Source: Saccoglossus kowalevskii
Lineage: Eukaryota; Hemichordata; Enteropneusta; Harrimaniidae
Length of the DNA stretch: 64,000 nt
Assembly (NCBI RefSeq): GCF_000003605.2
Contig: NW_003147774.1
Coordinates: 53,788 to 117,787 of the forward strand
Reading direction: 5' to 3'
The position numbers and the translations under genes were made by a program. The notes under the pieces were generated by a model. It searched no databases, was not told where the DNA came from, and was given only the letters and a program-made list of their open reading frames with translations. The first letter of the stretch is position 1; every line of letters begins with the position of its first letter. Below are positions 21,698 to 34,911 of the stretch, in pieces.

Positions 21698-23875
21698 TTA
21701 AGGTAGAGATGCAGGTTGGGAGACTATATTTCTAATTGGCTCTAATTACTGTAATTACATGAGTAAAATATACTATTTACCAATCAAGTTATATATCATT
21801 TGAAAGAGTTTTATTTAAACTTTTGAGTTTTATGGTTTACAATAATGTACTATGATATCATATTAAGTGGTGTTGATTTTGGTTTAAAATCATGCATTTT
21901 AGGTGAAAGTGCATATAAAACTATTTAACTTTTGAATGCATACCCTGAGTTTAATTTAAGAACACTTATTTAAAACTTCTTTTTATTAGGAACATAATGG
22001 CTTATTTATTAGTGTTTCCATTGAAAAGTTTTTACACAGTGCTCTTTGAAACATTCATATTTTATAAATCGTTCACAGTTAACAGAGCCGCTAATTGGCA
22101 GCTCTATTGTTTCTGTTCCAGTGAAGACAGTGAAACCGTACGAAGCCATTTACTTACGATATACCTGAATAATGACCCCTGAAAATTTCATTGAAAACAA
22201 ATGAACCGTCTAGAAGTTAAATAGTTTTAAAGTTGAAATTTTGAGTAAAAAATGAAACTGAGATAATCGCCATTTTGTAAAAAAAAGTTTTAAAACGAAT
22301 CATTCGCTTCATATGTGTAACAGAAAGTCCAGAAAATACACCATACACTGTAATTTGCTGATGTTAAATCGTCAGATAAAAAAATAATAAAATAAAAATA
22401 TTTACAATTCAAGGGAAATGATCGTCCGCGAAGTCCCAACCTTGCATGAAAACTGTCATGGCGTCGTGTTATCAATTCTACTGAGGGAGGGACACAATAT
22501 GGATTACGTAAAGCCGATGAGATATTCATACAGTTATATAAACATAGCGATCGCCATTGGGTGGGTTGAGTCTAAATTTACCTTCCCTCAAACCACAGGC
22601 GCCTCAAACCTTAAAAAAATACTTTGTATGACGCAGTTTCCGTGGACCGTGCGAAGCTAGACGACCAGGCTGAAATGGGCCGTAATATTTTGCTACACAA
22701 CGGCTATTCGCAGTTTTTACTACTCAATCACCCAAACGTCGGTGAAACAAATTCGAAATGAAGTCACATTGAAAGGGAAACTATTGTAAATCGAGACAGG
22801 TTTCATTCAACTACAGATGAGACAGGTCGATGCAAATTAAACGAACCCTGACCTCTGGAAATACCTCATTCATAGAGTTCCTTAGTACCAGAGGTCGCCG
22901 ATCACGACCATACAACCATGGAAGGTACTAATACAACGTAGTTTGCTACATCGCTACCGGTGCATGCTAGCTGACAGGGGGGGGGGGGTTCCGATTAAGG
23001 TAACCAAGATGGCATCGCAGAGTGCATGATTTTTCCGCGGTGTTTAAAAACAGCATTTCATTGCCGATTTTTTGGTAATTCCAGAGCATTTTTTTATTTT
23101 TAATTAACCGAGCATTTTATGTTTGTGTATTTTGACACTGAAAAGTTAGTTATCGACGACAGCAACAGCAGTGTTGTTTGTCAATTGCATCACAATTCTA
23201 TCAGCACGATAATCGTTACATCGAAGCGAAAAATGTTTACTTCAGTTGTTAAANNNNNNNNNNNNNNNNNNNNNNNNNNNNNNNNNNNNNNNNNNNNNNN
23301 NNNTGGAGTAAAAATGTGTGGAAACATTTTTTAGTTTCACCCGCAATGCAAAAAAGCTTGAAATCTATGCACCAAAGAAACAAAAGAAATTGTGGCCTTG
23401 TTTTGCGCGAAATTTAAATTGTCCTATCGACGCTACCTCCTACATGAAAATAAATGAAAAATCAATTTATTTAAGGGTGAAAAAGTTTACTTATCAGTTA
23501 CAAGTGTATGTCCTGCTTGCATGCTGGAAGCGTATACGTCTTTTTTGTAGTTTGCTAGTTGATCGCGCTTGAGGTAAGTAAACAGAGGGCCAAGACAGGA
23601 AGTCGCACACCGGCTGCTCCGTAACTGGGGCCAGCAATCATTTGCCTATAACATCAACAGTGACTTGTCAATCAAAAAGCAACGCAAACAAACTTTCGGG
23701 ACTTTTAATCACATACGCGTGCCTCGGTTTCATATATTTTAAAATTGATTTTTGAGTATGTTCCAACAATGACAATGCTCCGAAATTTTAACACTATCTA
23801 GCCAAGACTGTCTGGGTAAGAAAAAGCAAAAAGAAATTCACTCTGAGTGCCCACGAACCTGCATCTCTACCTTAA
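21698..23875. mobile_element. ~2.2 kb non-coding DNA transposon with 20-bp TIRs and TTAA ends
   Basis: TTAAGGTAGAGATGCAGGTT at 21698-21717 is matched by its perfect reverse complement at 23856-23875. The outermost TTAA on both sides fits a TTAA target duplication. The inverted match does not extend further inwards. No transposase was recognised inside, although a 50-bp gap (23254-23303) hides a little. It is best read as a large non-autonomous element. Confidence 0.65.
23254..23303. other. Assembly gap, 50 N
   Basis: Run of N inside the TTAA-ended element. The round length suggests a placeholder gap. Confidence 1.
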
Positions 23876-25950
23876 ATGCCATGAAAACATGACACAATTG
23901 TCATGCTTCGGGTTTAATTGGACCGTAATATTCACGACACAAAAAAAACGGCTACTAGATTTGACCTAAAATGTTTTATTTTTGTTTTATTTATAAATTA
24001 TTGAACAACAGAACGTAAATACTTGTGAAACCACGTGTTATGTATCTTATATAAAATTATCGGCGACTGCCTATTAAGTAGATATTATAGGTTAAAAGTT
24101 CGAGAGCACGTGAGGTCAAATTTCTGGTGTGCTGATATGAACCGCTACAAACGACGAAGATAGTTTTTAAAACAAGGGGGTAGATAAGTAGAAATTTTAG
24201 TTTAAACACATGTGGTCAATATGTCTGTACGATATTAAATAAATCGTTCATTAATTGTCCTTATACCTATAAGGCCAGCGGTTTTCTACTTAGCGATTGA
24301 CAAGTAGATACGTTCCGCTATTTTTTCGGACATACTTTTTCGATCGGATGGTAGATTATTTTCGCACACCCACTCTCATAAATAATCAATGAAATCATAG
24401 ACCCTCAACAAAATTGTTGAAATCATGAATAATTAATAGCAGTCAAATGCCCGCAGATGCGTCCAGTCGGGATTTCTTTCGCAGTCACGCTAGTTTATGC
24501 GATCACGTTAAAAAGACTAAAATGACAATTAAGTATATTTATTTTTGTAAAACAAAAAAGAAGTCCTGACTTTGCCAGTCTACTCTGTACGAAGAGTGGG
24601 TCAATGCCCGGTGTGCATACAATGGACAGATGTGATGTTACACGTGGTTGATTTCCCGTGTAACATTTGTATCTCACCTTGTGTGAAACCAAGCTCCGAA
24701 GGAGGAGCCATTTCGGCATACCATTTTGCTGGGAGACAACCATGCTAAATGTTTCACCGCCAGTCTACGCATGTGTGAATTATGACAGTAAATCGTTGAA
24801 AGACTAAAGAACACTGGTGTGCCGTATTTTATCATTTTAGAGGATTCTTTATAATTTAACTTACCGTTATTTTGATCCATACTTATTATATTACGTTGTC
24901 ATAGTTATCATCCTGTATTTCAAACTGATTTTAAATAAACGAATTGGATTGAATTGTTTGTTTAATGTTTGGTTGATTTTATTTATGTGTACTTTATGTA
25001 TCTTTGTGCATGAAAAAATGTTTATGTAATTTATTTAAACGTGTTCACCTACGTATGAACTGGCCTGTAATAACTTCTTGTAACACACATTCAGTAGTCT
25101 AGGTTAGTGATTACTATACTGAAAAATCACACAAATGTATCTAACACTTCGATAAAGACTTTCCGTTTTTGATATTGGGAAATTCGTTCATTCAGCAGTA
25201 GGTGTTATGGTGAGAATACGCGCCTGAGTATGAATTGTACAACACTGTGGATTATATACTCAATACACGACTATTGTCAATATTAGTTGATCATTGGTGA
25301 TATATGACGTGTTTCGTCGAAAAGTATCTGATTGAAGAGGAAATGCGACGCAGCTGTTATCACGTGATATTACTGAAGTTCGCCTAACTATGACAGATGA
25401 CAACGACTAATCAGTAAGCATGACTGACGTCACACTAAACTCCGGGACATCTGGTAGGTATTAACAAACACGACTTCATATATTTTTAAAAAGCAGAAGA
25501 GTAAAATAATCTAACCTACTTACAACTGTGTATACGTACAGCATCTATAGGGACTGTGGTATAAGATTACATTACGTAGGGTTAAAGCGTCAACTGCTCA
25601 CAACCGTCACGTAACAATGACACTTATATGCAAGCTAACGTCCAGCATTAAGACGCCAGCCTGGAAGCAAGTACTACTCAGAAACATGATCTTTGCGATT
25701 TATGAAGCAAACGCTTTATTCAAAAAAGCAGCCTGAAACGACAGTTTATAGCGCATTTTAGTCAGACACGCAACTTGAAAACATAGGGGAGAATTCATAC
25801 TGTAATTCATTCATGGTAATTATGAAAAATGAAAACTGTGTGTAAAATGGAAAAGGTTCACGTTCGTAGTTTTGTTTTGATAATTGTATAGCACCTGTAT
25901 ACCAGTGTCGTTTTGCGGTTTTCGAAAATTTAACCCTACAAATATTAAAT
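23876..25950. other. Intergenic DNA, nothing recognised
   Basis: AT-rich, with short frames lacking any recognisable domain. Confidence 0.45.
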
Positions 25951-25989
25951 GTACCAATTAGTAATGACTATATATATATACCGGATCAA

Positions 25990-26560
25990 TCGTCTACAAA
26001 AGAAGTCTAACGAAAACATGCGTTCTATTAACAATAAAATAGAAGAACTAAAAAAAACAAATAGAGTCCTGTCAACAAATCACAATCTTTGGTATAATGG
26101 AATCATGGTTGGATTATACAACAGCAGACAAAGTACTAATGATTGATGGTTATGACCATATTCGGCGTGATAAATTTAGAAAATTTAAAAAAAAAAAAAT
26201 ATACCCACCATAGACTAATTGGTCATGAATACCCTAACATTTACATTAACCTAAAGTCAATTCTATCATTGTTATTTTCATCTGTCATCCGGCGGATATC
26301 GATCTAAATACGTTTTTTATTCAAAAAAATGATGGACTTAATGGTAACAAGAAAAAATAGAAAACAGGGAGGGAACTATTCTTCTCGTAGATTTTAATAT
26401 TGATATGCCAACTAAAGGTAATGAATCATCTACGTGGTCCTGGTTTTTAACAAACGAAAATGGTCTCACCAAACGTGTAAATAAACCTACAGGAATTACT
26501 CAAGCACTCAGTTTCAATTCTAATATTTGGAGATTTACAATTGATCAAAATATCAGTCCA
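25990..26560 (+). mobile_element. LINE endonuclease fragment (APE-type)
   Basis: Several plus-strand pieces read like the N-terminal endonuclease of a LINE: ESWLDYTTADKVLMIDGYD followed by HIRRDKF (near 26104-26175), and then VDFNIDMPTKGNESSTW with NKPTGIT downstream (near 26388-26495). These match the ESWLD, IDGYxxIRRDR and GDFNID signatures. The pieces lie in different frames with stops between them, so it is an old fragment. No reverse transcriptase follows. Confidence 0.65.
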
Positions 26561-26639
26561 TTAGAGCGCTTTAAGAAACCTGTCTCGAGCCTTTTTTTCA
26601 CTCATGTTCTGTATAAACAGCTTGGATGATTACCCGTTA

Positions 26640-28690
26640 AGTTATAACTTCGTTTAACTTTTTAAGCCGTATTTAAAAGGCACCACAAAACTCTAGATTA
26701 CATAAGTAGTATGTTTCATAGCTATAGTCAGTCTAAGGTTTTACGTTAACCCAATCAAACCTTATCAAAAGTATCTAGAGGACTATGCTTACTATGTGTT
26801 ATGTAATTTACTGTGATGTGATTTTTCTTACATTTGTCAAAAGCCATACCAACGTTACAAGAGACGTTTTGTTGCAAGACACAATTAGTCATTACACATG
26901 AGCGTGCATATTGATCAGAACTCATATCAAAGTAAAGAATTTATCAAGCGGCTCACCATGGTAGGCAACCTGAAAAGACACGTGATAATGCACACTATTA
27001 CAATATCCGCACAAAGTATAATTCAAAGTGCTTTGTTGAAAAATTTCAAGAGACTGACAAGTACAGAGTAAACGCTGACAAAGGTACCCAAGTATGTGTT
27101 CAGTCATTTTATAAGTACAGAACAACTTTTGCAGTCAGAAAATAAGGAATTTGTGACTGCAATGGGGACATTCATGACTTGAATCCCTTACTGGTGATTA
27201 TAGTTGTGCATGTATACGCTGTAAATCTGAGGAGAATCGTAGAACACACTATTTCATATGAAAACATGTGTATTATAAAACATCTGTATTTTCAATCAAA
27301 GCAGTAGGATTCTATGATGTATTTGTTGGGGTTATTAAAACCCCCTTTTCTATGAAATTTAAGCACATTGTAAATACACTAGTAGTTTATGGGGACATAA
27401 ATGTGTCATTGAAGTGTTTATTGGTAAGAAAATTATGGAACAAGACATGAATATCACAATACTTTTAAAATACAAAACAAAAGTAGTACATGTGGGTACA
27501 ACTCGTCAAAACATATCCTAGCAATAAGAGAAGATTCATACTCAGAATCTCAGCGTACACAAGTAAAACAAAACTATGTATTATACATGTACTTACCCAG
27601 ATGACTGCATTTATAAATTGAATTTTTGAAGCTTAATGTACCTTTAACTTTTTTGACATCCTTGTTATTGCAAGTATTTGTATATTAACATGAGATGTGT
27701 TTGTTTAAATATCACCACCAAGCAACAGAATCATTCTTACGATTTATTATTTAAAATGTATTCACTGTACAAACAGCAGCACTTGTTGATAGATAAACAG
27801 CTGTAAATGCGATCTATGTTTTCAGAACAAGTAATGATTTGGAAACTCATAACCTTCAATGGAGTAGTAATTGTTTGAAGTTGTCTTAGTGCAGTGATAT
27901 TACTAAATTTCAGTCAATAACGATGGGTATAAAAATAGTTGTAAAGAAGCGTAATCAAAGAACACATATGGGTACATGAGGCATAACATAGACAATTTTA
28001 AAAATAATTTAAGAATACTAACAAACTCTAAATATATTATAACCAAGGATTAAATTAGATTTTGGACAAGTGAAAGAACTAAAAATCATGTACGTTCATC
28101 ATTCAGTCTGACAACAAATGGTATTAAAATTTACTTCAGAAAGCATATCGGACCTGGTATTTACTCAGGATGTGCTCAGTGCTGCATCAGTAAGTGTGTT
28201 CTTATAAACATAGCACTATTTGTTTTACCGTCATTGTATTCGATTCTATAAAGTCACCATGCTTTGGCTGGCCCGACGAAAACGCAACGGTTTTTTTTCA
28301 ATAAATGAGTTTTAAATTGACCCATGGACATTCTTTTACCCGATTGTAGATATTTTGGAAATCTACATCACATAATGAAAAGCTATGTACTTGAAAACTA
28401 CAACCTCGAGAAAATAATCATGGCAATAATTTGACAAAGAGGCTCTTTATAAACTAGATATGTAGATTGAAGTGTGTCTTTTAATAATCTGGCTTTTCAC
28501 ATGAATGTAAAATCAACATAATATTCACATCGCTATGCATGTCACATCTGCCAACACATAAAATGTCAATGAAAATTGAGGACGTACCTACAAACACTTA
28601 CGTCTCCTATGCTGCCTCTTTAAAGTGTCTGCAATCAATCATGGTTACTAGTTCTTCTAGCAACCATGAATCAGACCACTGAACGAAAAC
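26640..28690. other. Intergenic DNA, nothing recognised
   Basis: AT-rich sequence. No gene, RNA or clear repeat could be supported. Confidence 0.45.
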
Positions 28691-28691
28691 A

Positions 28692-28847
28692 ACTAAATTC
28701 AAATTGATAACGTGATTACTTACAGGAATTGAGTCCTAAGAGACGATTACACCGCGCTAGAAACGCAAAAACTATTGGGCAGACGCTTATTCGTAAACAA
28801 TGATGCGGGTCTGTCGCATGCGCAGGTGACGACTCCCCCGCTTTTAA
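28692..28847. mobile_element. ~160-bp MITE, TTAA-type (decayed copy)
   Basis: Matches the element at 59784-59948: shared GGAATTGAGTCC-like block, GGGCAGACGCTT, TAAACAATGA and the right end GCATGCGCAGGTGACGACTC followed by CCCCGCTTTTAA. The left end is eroded (CTAAATTC in place of TTAAATC). Confidence 0.7.
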
Positions 28848-31800
28848 ATCGGCCTTCGTTTGTATCACCTTGATTTCGGTAAATTAAAAGTGAGACAATT
28901 TTGTTTATTTAGCATTACATGACGTAATTCACGTTGATTGACATCAGTGTAGTTCCTGTTTATAGATAGAATGTTACAAACGATACAATAATATGTTGAA
29001 TGTTATGCTTAAATCAATATTATTTTCAACAAGCTTTTTTTATGGTTCGCCTGACGGAGGTCTACTACTTCCCTAAGAATTCAAACTGGGCTATACGAAA
29101 TGAAAGTTTCATCAATCTCACAGTCTATTACCTTAATCACATATTTCGTAATAACCCTAAACATGACATATATGTCACTGTTAATACGTTGTTCTTAACC
29201 GGCTCTCCCATTACAAGGAAAAGCTGACTACATTTACTTCTAAATTATGATATTTCAAATAATGTTGTTTTTGTTTAATAAAAATGTCGCTGTCACATTT
29301 AAAAGGTCTGCTAACAAAATAAGATCCGATTGTGGGCATACAAATCTAATGTTCAAAAATAAAAAAAATGCTTAGCTCATTTATTTAGATTCAGAAAGGG
29401 AAGAATACTAGTACAACAAATGAACAATATCGGCACATATTGTCTATATTGGACGCAATATGTTTTGTTGAAACAATTGTATGTTTACTTTACTGGGAAA
29501 TTAACTTGTTTCAAGATTATGTAGACTGTCATTAAACAATTTTAATTATAAATCTGTCTCTAACGACGGTTCGTTTGGTTTGAGTTGTGAAATAACTTAG
29601 TAGTGAAAGTAGCTATGTATGTGATATGTTGAAAGATTCCGAATTTGATCCTGTATAAAACGCGATAGCTCGAGGGAATCAAGAAAGCTCTTTATCACTC
29701 TTTATAAGCTATCATTCCTGAATGCAAAACAAGAACAAAAAACAAGAACGCATTAGTCATTGCCTAATTATGCAGATGATTATAATATTATCTTCAATGC
29801 ATATTTTGGAATAATAATCTGTTAACCATGCTACATGTATTTGCACATTTAGCAGTGTGTCATATGTTTTTTTTTTCTAAAATCAAGGGTAATGTTCAAA
29901 TTGACACTTGAAATATACGTTAAATAAATTGTTTCATGTACGTTTCATATTCAATAGATAAATATATTTATAAAAGAATGAATTCCTGGATAGGCATGGT
30001 CAGTAGAGAGCGAACATACATCTTAGATGAAATAACTCAGTGTGACAAAACATGACACGCACCCCCACATGAAATCAGGTCCAGCACAATGGCACAAATG
30101 CTTCGTGTCACAGTCATAATATGTTATCAACATATTTTCTCTTCGTTTTTGTTATTTTGTATCATTAAATCACTAATCACAGACTAACAGTACAAGAGTA
30201 AGGTACATAATTCAGTGATGTTTTAAACAATTACCCCATATAAGAACTTATAGAACACTTAATTAAAAAAACTTCGGATTTATGTTTATAATGTGAGATT
30301 ATGAAATCGTAAATTGCACTTTCTTACTGTGTTTAGGTGTTAGATGTAGTCAGTGAAGTGGGTCTAGATATCTAGGTAGGAGTGGGCCTGGGAGCGACTC
30401 CGGGCGTGCTTTGTTATCTTTGAATCACAAATCACCAGGCTGCGCGAATTACACAAATCACGACGAAATTATGGAAAAGTAATGTGACGTCAGCGACATC
30501 GCAGTAGAATTTGTTTTCGTATTACCTGAAGCGTTGACACTGTCCAACAAGTCGACTTCATGGAGGAGGGAGATTTGTACTTTTATAAATCGTAGTATTT
30601 TGGACGTCTGACGCCTCTTACTTCGAAAAGTTTCTTCTTGCGGATTAAACAAGCCATCGAATCAATGTGTAATCTTCCACTACATAGACACTGGATCAAA
30701 TATTTACCTCATAAAATATGTAACACAAACACTTCATCTGAAATGCGAATGCAGATGGATCTTTCAAGATTTGACGTCAACCCCTGAATAAATCTCTCTC
30801 AACACATCCATGCTCTGACGAGTTTAAAAAAAGAGATAATACTATCGAATAATAATAAAAATAAAGAATATTTTAACCAATGGCGGGGATGGAATATAGA
30901 TACGTAACGATAAAAAAACAGTTGGAAATTTCATACGTTGTCTCACAAAATTGTATCAGAATCTAACTCACATAGAAAACTAAATTGTTTTAAGACAGTG
31001 ACAACTGTTCTATAGTATTTATTGCAGGTCATCCCGACGTCATTTTGTAAACGAAGCACAGGAAGTGACTGTGAACATTGTTGATTCCGCAGAGTCTATC
31101 ATTAGTTTGTGTTCGGCTTGTTACAGCTGATTCGATGTAAATATTCCGTAGCGCGTCAATAAAATGAACAGTTACAAATTAAAAAAAAATAATTGAAAGA
31201 TTTCAGAAAATGTAAGAAATTCACTTGTCTGTTATTAGCTACGGACCGTATTCATATCACCGTATTCATGTAAAAAAACTCTAGAACATTTTAGTAAGGC
31301 TTATTTTACGTCATTCAAGTTTTCAAACGCTGGCACAATCTTGATAATACTTTCTAATCGCCAATTGTCCCTCAATATTATGTTTTGGTGATAGTTTGAT
31401 GTCAAACGCTGCCAAACCGTTATTTGTTGTATGCGATAAAAGGCTATTCCTAAACCCATTCATTCTGCTTCCGTTTCGGGCCGACAACTACGGATTACGA
31501 CAAAAATACTTGATGCTGTAAAGCCAATGCTTTCACTTTCAGATTTAATCGCTAAAAACAGACGAAAAAAATAATATAAAATCTATAAATAAAATACCAC
31601 TGTCACTGTGGTTCGTAATCAGTATCGTGATTGGTTCTTGACAAATTCTGGATAGGCCACGCCTCCAACATTGCTGAACTGTGTCATGATTTTGGTATAA
31701 CCGTTAATTGTTCGTAAATTTGGGTAGTTTTCTTGATTTAATCTATCGATATCGGTAAAATATTGTTAAGTTGAAAGAGCAACATATTATTCTCCAGATA

Positions 31801-33060
31801 TTATTTTACATTCTTTTTCGTCTGTTTTTTTTCAGTTTAAAATAATATCATCCCTTGAATATTTCATACACTAGATACCAGCCGATACCCCCCCCTCCCG
31901 CATATAGTCTACGCGTACAGTTGATTGTGGTTCATGGGTTCCATGCGTTAAAACTGTGGAATATACGTGTGATAAATATATATTCCCACCATGTTTTCAC
32001 TTTGATTGTTGTCTGCTAAGACTAGCGATTACCGCCCACGGCTCGGATTGATACAACATTTCAGCGGTAATCACTCGTGTCTTTTTACGTCAACCTAAGT
32101 AAAAACATCGTGGGATTATATAGAATCAGTATTGAATTACAAGACCGAATTACCAATCTGTATTATTCGAAAGAATACATTTTCAATCCTAATGAGACAA
32201 CGTTCTCTAGATCGTGTTACACTCAATTTATACTGTAATATTTATCCACAATTAAAGCGATTCTCGTTTGCATACACATTTTGTGGCATGGTGCTGTTCA
32301 ATGTTATCCAGTCTGGCACATATATTATGTCTTCAATATATGGGTTGACTTAACATACACGTACACTCTATATATCATGAACACTTTTCACTAGAGCACT
32401 ATTAGATACAAGTTAAAAACCCATCCTCTTACATTCTCGCCATACTTGAATCAATATGTAATGTTAGTCCAATAATGATAATTCGTACATATACATATAC
32501 TTACATCGCTTCTCATTACTATGTATAACCATGGCGCACAATCCACAATCGTTGTTACGTAATGCTCTGCGGGACCAATAAAGAATTTTCATGTATAAGA
32601 AAACCCTATCTTATCAGTATCTTATATCACAAAATATTATCCCTGGCCTAAAATCGTGTTTTTAATTTTTTTAAAAGAAATTGTACACTTCTTAAACGGT
32701 TTTTGTATGTTTGTGACAAAACTCTGTTTTGGGGATCCTTTTGTAGAATATTTATGCACAGTTAAATAACAAACAATAAATAAACGTTATTATCCAGTTG
32801 GAATGTTTGTTGTAGAGAACGACATCAGGGCATAGCTGGTATGACCGTGACATGTGTCATCCTCATTAATGTGATATGTGATAGAGAGCATTATCTGAGT
32901 GGACAATCAGTCATATTCAAGTTTGGCACACTTACATTATTTTTCGACTTAATGCACAGCTCTACGGACACTTTCGATTTTATTAAAAAATGCTGCTTTC
33001 TACTTTGAGAATATGTATAACGTAGAAGTGTCAAATCGTCAGGATATCCCGAAAACACTT
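28848..33060. other. Gene-poor intergenic DNA
   Basis: No gene could be supported. A faint LINE-like piece (FRFRKGRILVQQ) lies near 29390-29425 but is too short to call. A possible small exon on the minus strand near 30535-30645, ending before a GTAATA donor-like site, has no ATG and no known domain. Confidence 0.4.
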
Positions 33061-33125
33061 TCATTCATTCATTCATTCATTCATTCATTCATTCATTCAT
33101 TCATTCATTCATTCATTCATTCATT
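33061..33125. repeat. (ATTC)n microsatellite
   Basis: About 16 uninterrupted copies of TCAT/ATTC tetranucleotide. Confidence 0.95.
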
Positions 33126-33771
33126 TATGCATTGAGACAAAATATTAGTTCTCGTATGGTAAAATAACGATATCTATTATGTTTTTCAAGACTTATGAAG
33201 CAAAAGTATTTTAGTTTTAGTTTTACTTGGGGTTTCTAAAAAGATTTTCTGATATAGATGTTCGGTGTTTGCAAGTTTTTGAATGTAATTAAAATTTTCA
33301 AATTGTTTTTTTGTTAAAATAATTATAACAATATTAGATGATGGGGAAGGCTCAGTAGCAAAAAAAGGAATTGGATGTTTTTATAGGGTTTAAAATCAAT
33401 TTTTGTTAATTAAAAAACAAAAGCATTGTCATTGTTTTGAAAGCTATGTTTTAATTAATCAGCTAAAGACATAATAGACAGATAATTTGCAATAATAATC
33501 ACCACCCATAGCAAATATAAACAGTCTCTTGCATTCAGAACAAGTCCCACTAGTAATACAAGTATTAGTAGTCCGAGGTACAAGTTACACGCATTCCATC
33601 TACAATCGCCCACAAATTTAATTTCATTGAATTTCTCGCTCTTCAAGCAGTCGACTATGAAACCGTCTTGGGTCGACTATGACAGTGACGAAAGAAAACG
33701 AATCCAAGGAAATTTGGAGAAGAACGTCGACAATATGTAAAGCGATTACGAGTATTATGAAAATTTAATCA

Positions 33772-33799
33772 TGGAAAGTACTAACGTTAGTACCTTCCA
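33772..33799. repeat. Near-perfect palindrome
   Basis: Arms GGAAAGTACTAAC and GTTAGTACCTTCC meet without a loop and pair except for one position. The match continues more loosely outwards into TTAATC/GATTTAA. It could form a cruciform or be a residue of an inverted-repeat element. Confidence 0.8.
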
Positions 33800-33963
33800 C
33801 GATTTAATCGATCAGACAATGGAGGTATAAACAGAAGGTGGAAAATTTGAGCACATGGAAGACTTAGTTGTCGTGACCAAATTACTTGTTATGGACTCCG
33901 ACCACAATGAGTCGGAAGTGAAACACTTGGCCCCGGACTTGGCCACACGTAAAGCCTGAGACA

Positions 33964-34911
33964 NNNNNNNNNNNNNNNNNNNNNNNNNNNNNNNNNNNNN
34001 NNNNNNNNNNNNNNNNNNNNNNNNNNNNNNNNNNNNNNNNNNNNNNNNNNNNNNNNNNNNNNNNNNNNNNNNNNNNNNNNNNNNNNNNNNNNNNNNNNNN
34101 NNNNNNNNNNNNNNNNNNNNNNNNNNNNNNNNNNNNNNNNNNNNNNNNNNNNNNNNNNNNNNNNNNNNNNNNNNNNNNNNNNNNNNNNNNNNNNNNNNNN
34201 NNNNNNNNNNNNNNNNNNNNNNNNNNNNNNNNNNNNNNNNNNNNNNNNNNNNNNNNNNNNNNNNNNNNNNNNNNNNNNNNNNNNNNNNNNNNNNNNNNNN
34301 NNNNNNNNNNNNNNNNNNNNNNNNNNNNNNNNNNNNNNNNNNNNNNNNNNNNNNNNNNNNNNNNNNNNNNNNNNNNNNNNNNNNNNNNNNNNNNNNNNNN
34401 NNNNNNNNNNNNNNNNNNNNNNNNNNNNNNNNNNNNNNNNNNNNNNNNNNNNNNNNNNNNNNNNNNNNNNNNNNNNNNNNNNNNNNNNNNNNNNNNNNNN
34501 NNNNNNNNNNNNNNNNNNNNNNNNNNNNNNNNNNNNNNNNNNNNNNNNNNNNNNNNNNNNNNNNNNNNNNNNNNNNNNNNNNNNNNNNNNNNNNNNNNNN
34601 NNNNNNNNNNNNNNNNNNNNNNNNNNNNNNNNNNNNNNNNNNNNNNNNNNNNNNNNNNNNNNNNNNNNNNNNNNNNNNNNNNNNNNNNNNNNNNNNNNNN
34701 NNNNNNNNNNNNNNNNNNNNNNNNNNNNNNNNNNNNNNNNNNNNNNNNNNNNNNNNNNNNNNNNNNNNNNNNNNNNNNNNNNNNNNNNNNNNNNNNNNNN
34801 NNNNNNNNNNNNNNNNNNNNNNNNNNNNNNNNNNNNNNNNNNNNNNNNNNNNNNNNNNNNNNNNNNNNNNNNNNNNNNNNNNNNNNNNNNNNNNNNNNNN
34901 NNNNNNNNNNN
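33964..34911. other. Assembly gap, 948 N
   Basis: Largest run of N in the window. Any frame drawn across it is an artefact. Confidence 1.

Noticed and set aside
29340-29560. LINE reverse-transcriptase-like piece FRFRKGRILVQQ
   Set aside because: Only about a dozen residues fit the motif before stops; not enough to call an element.
30458-30652. Possible small exon ending at a GTAATA donor
   Set aside because: No ATG, no domain and no partner exon could be found.
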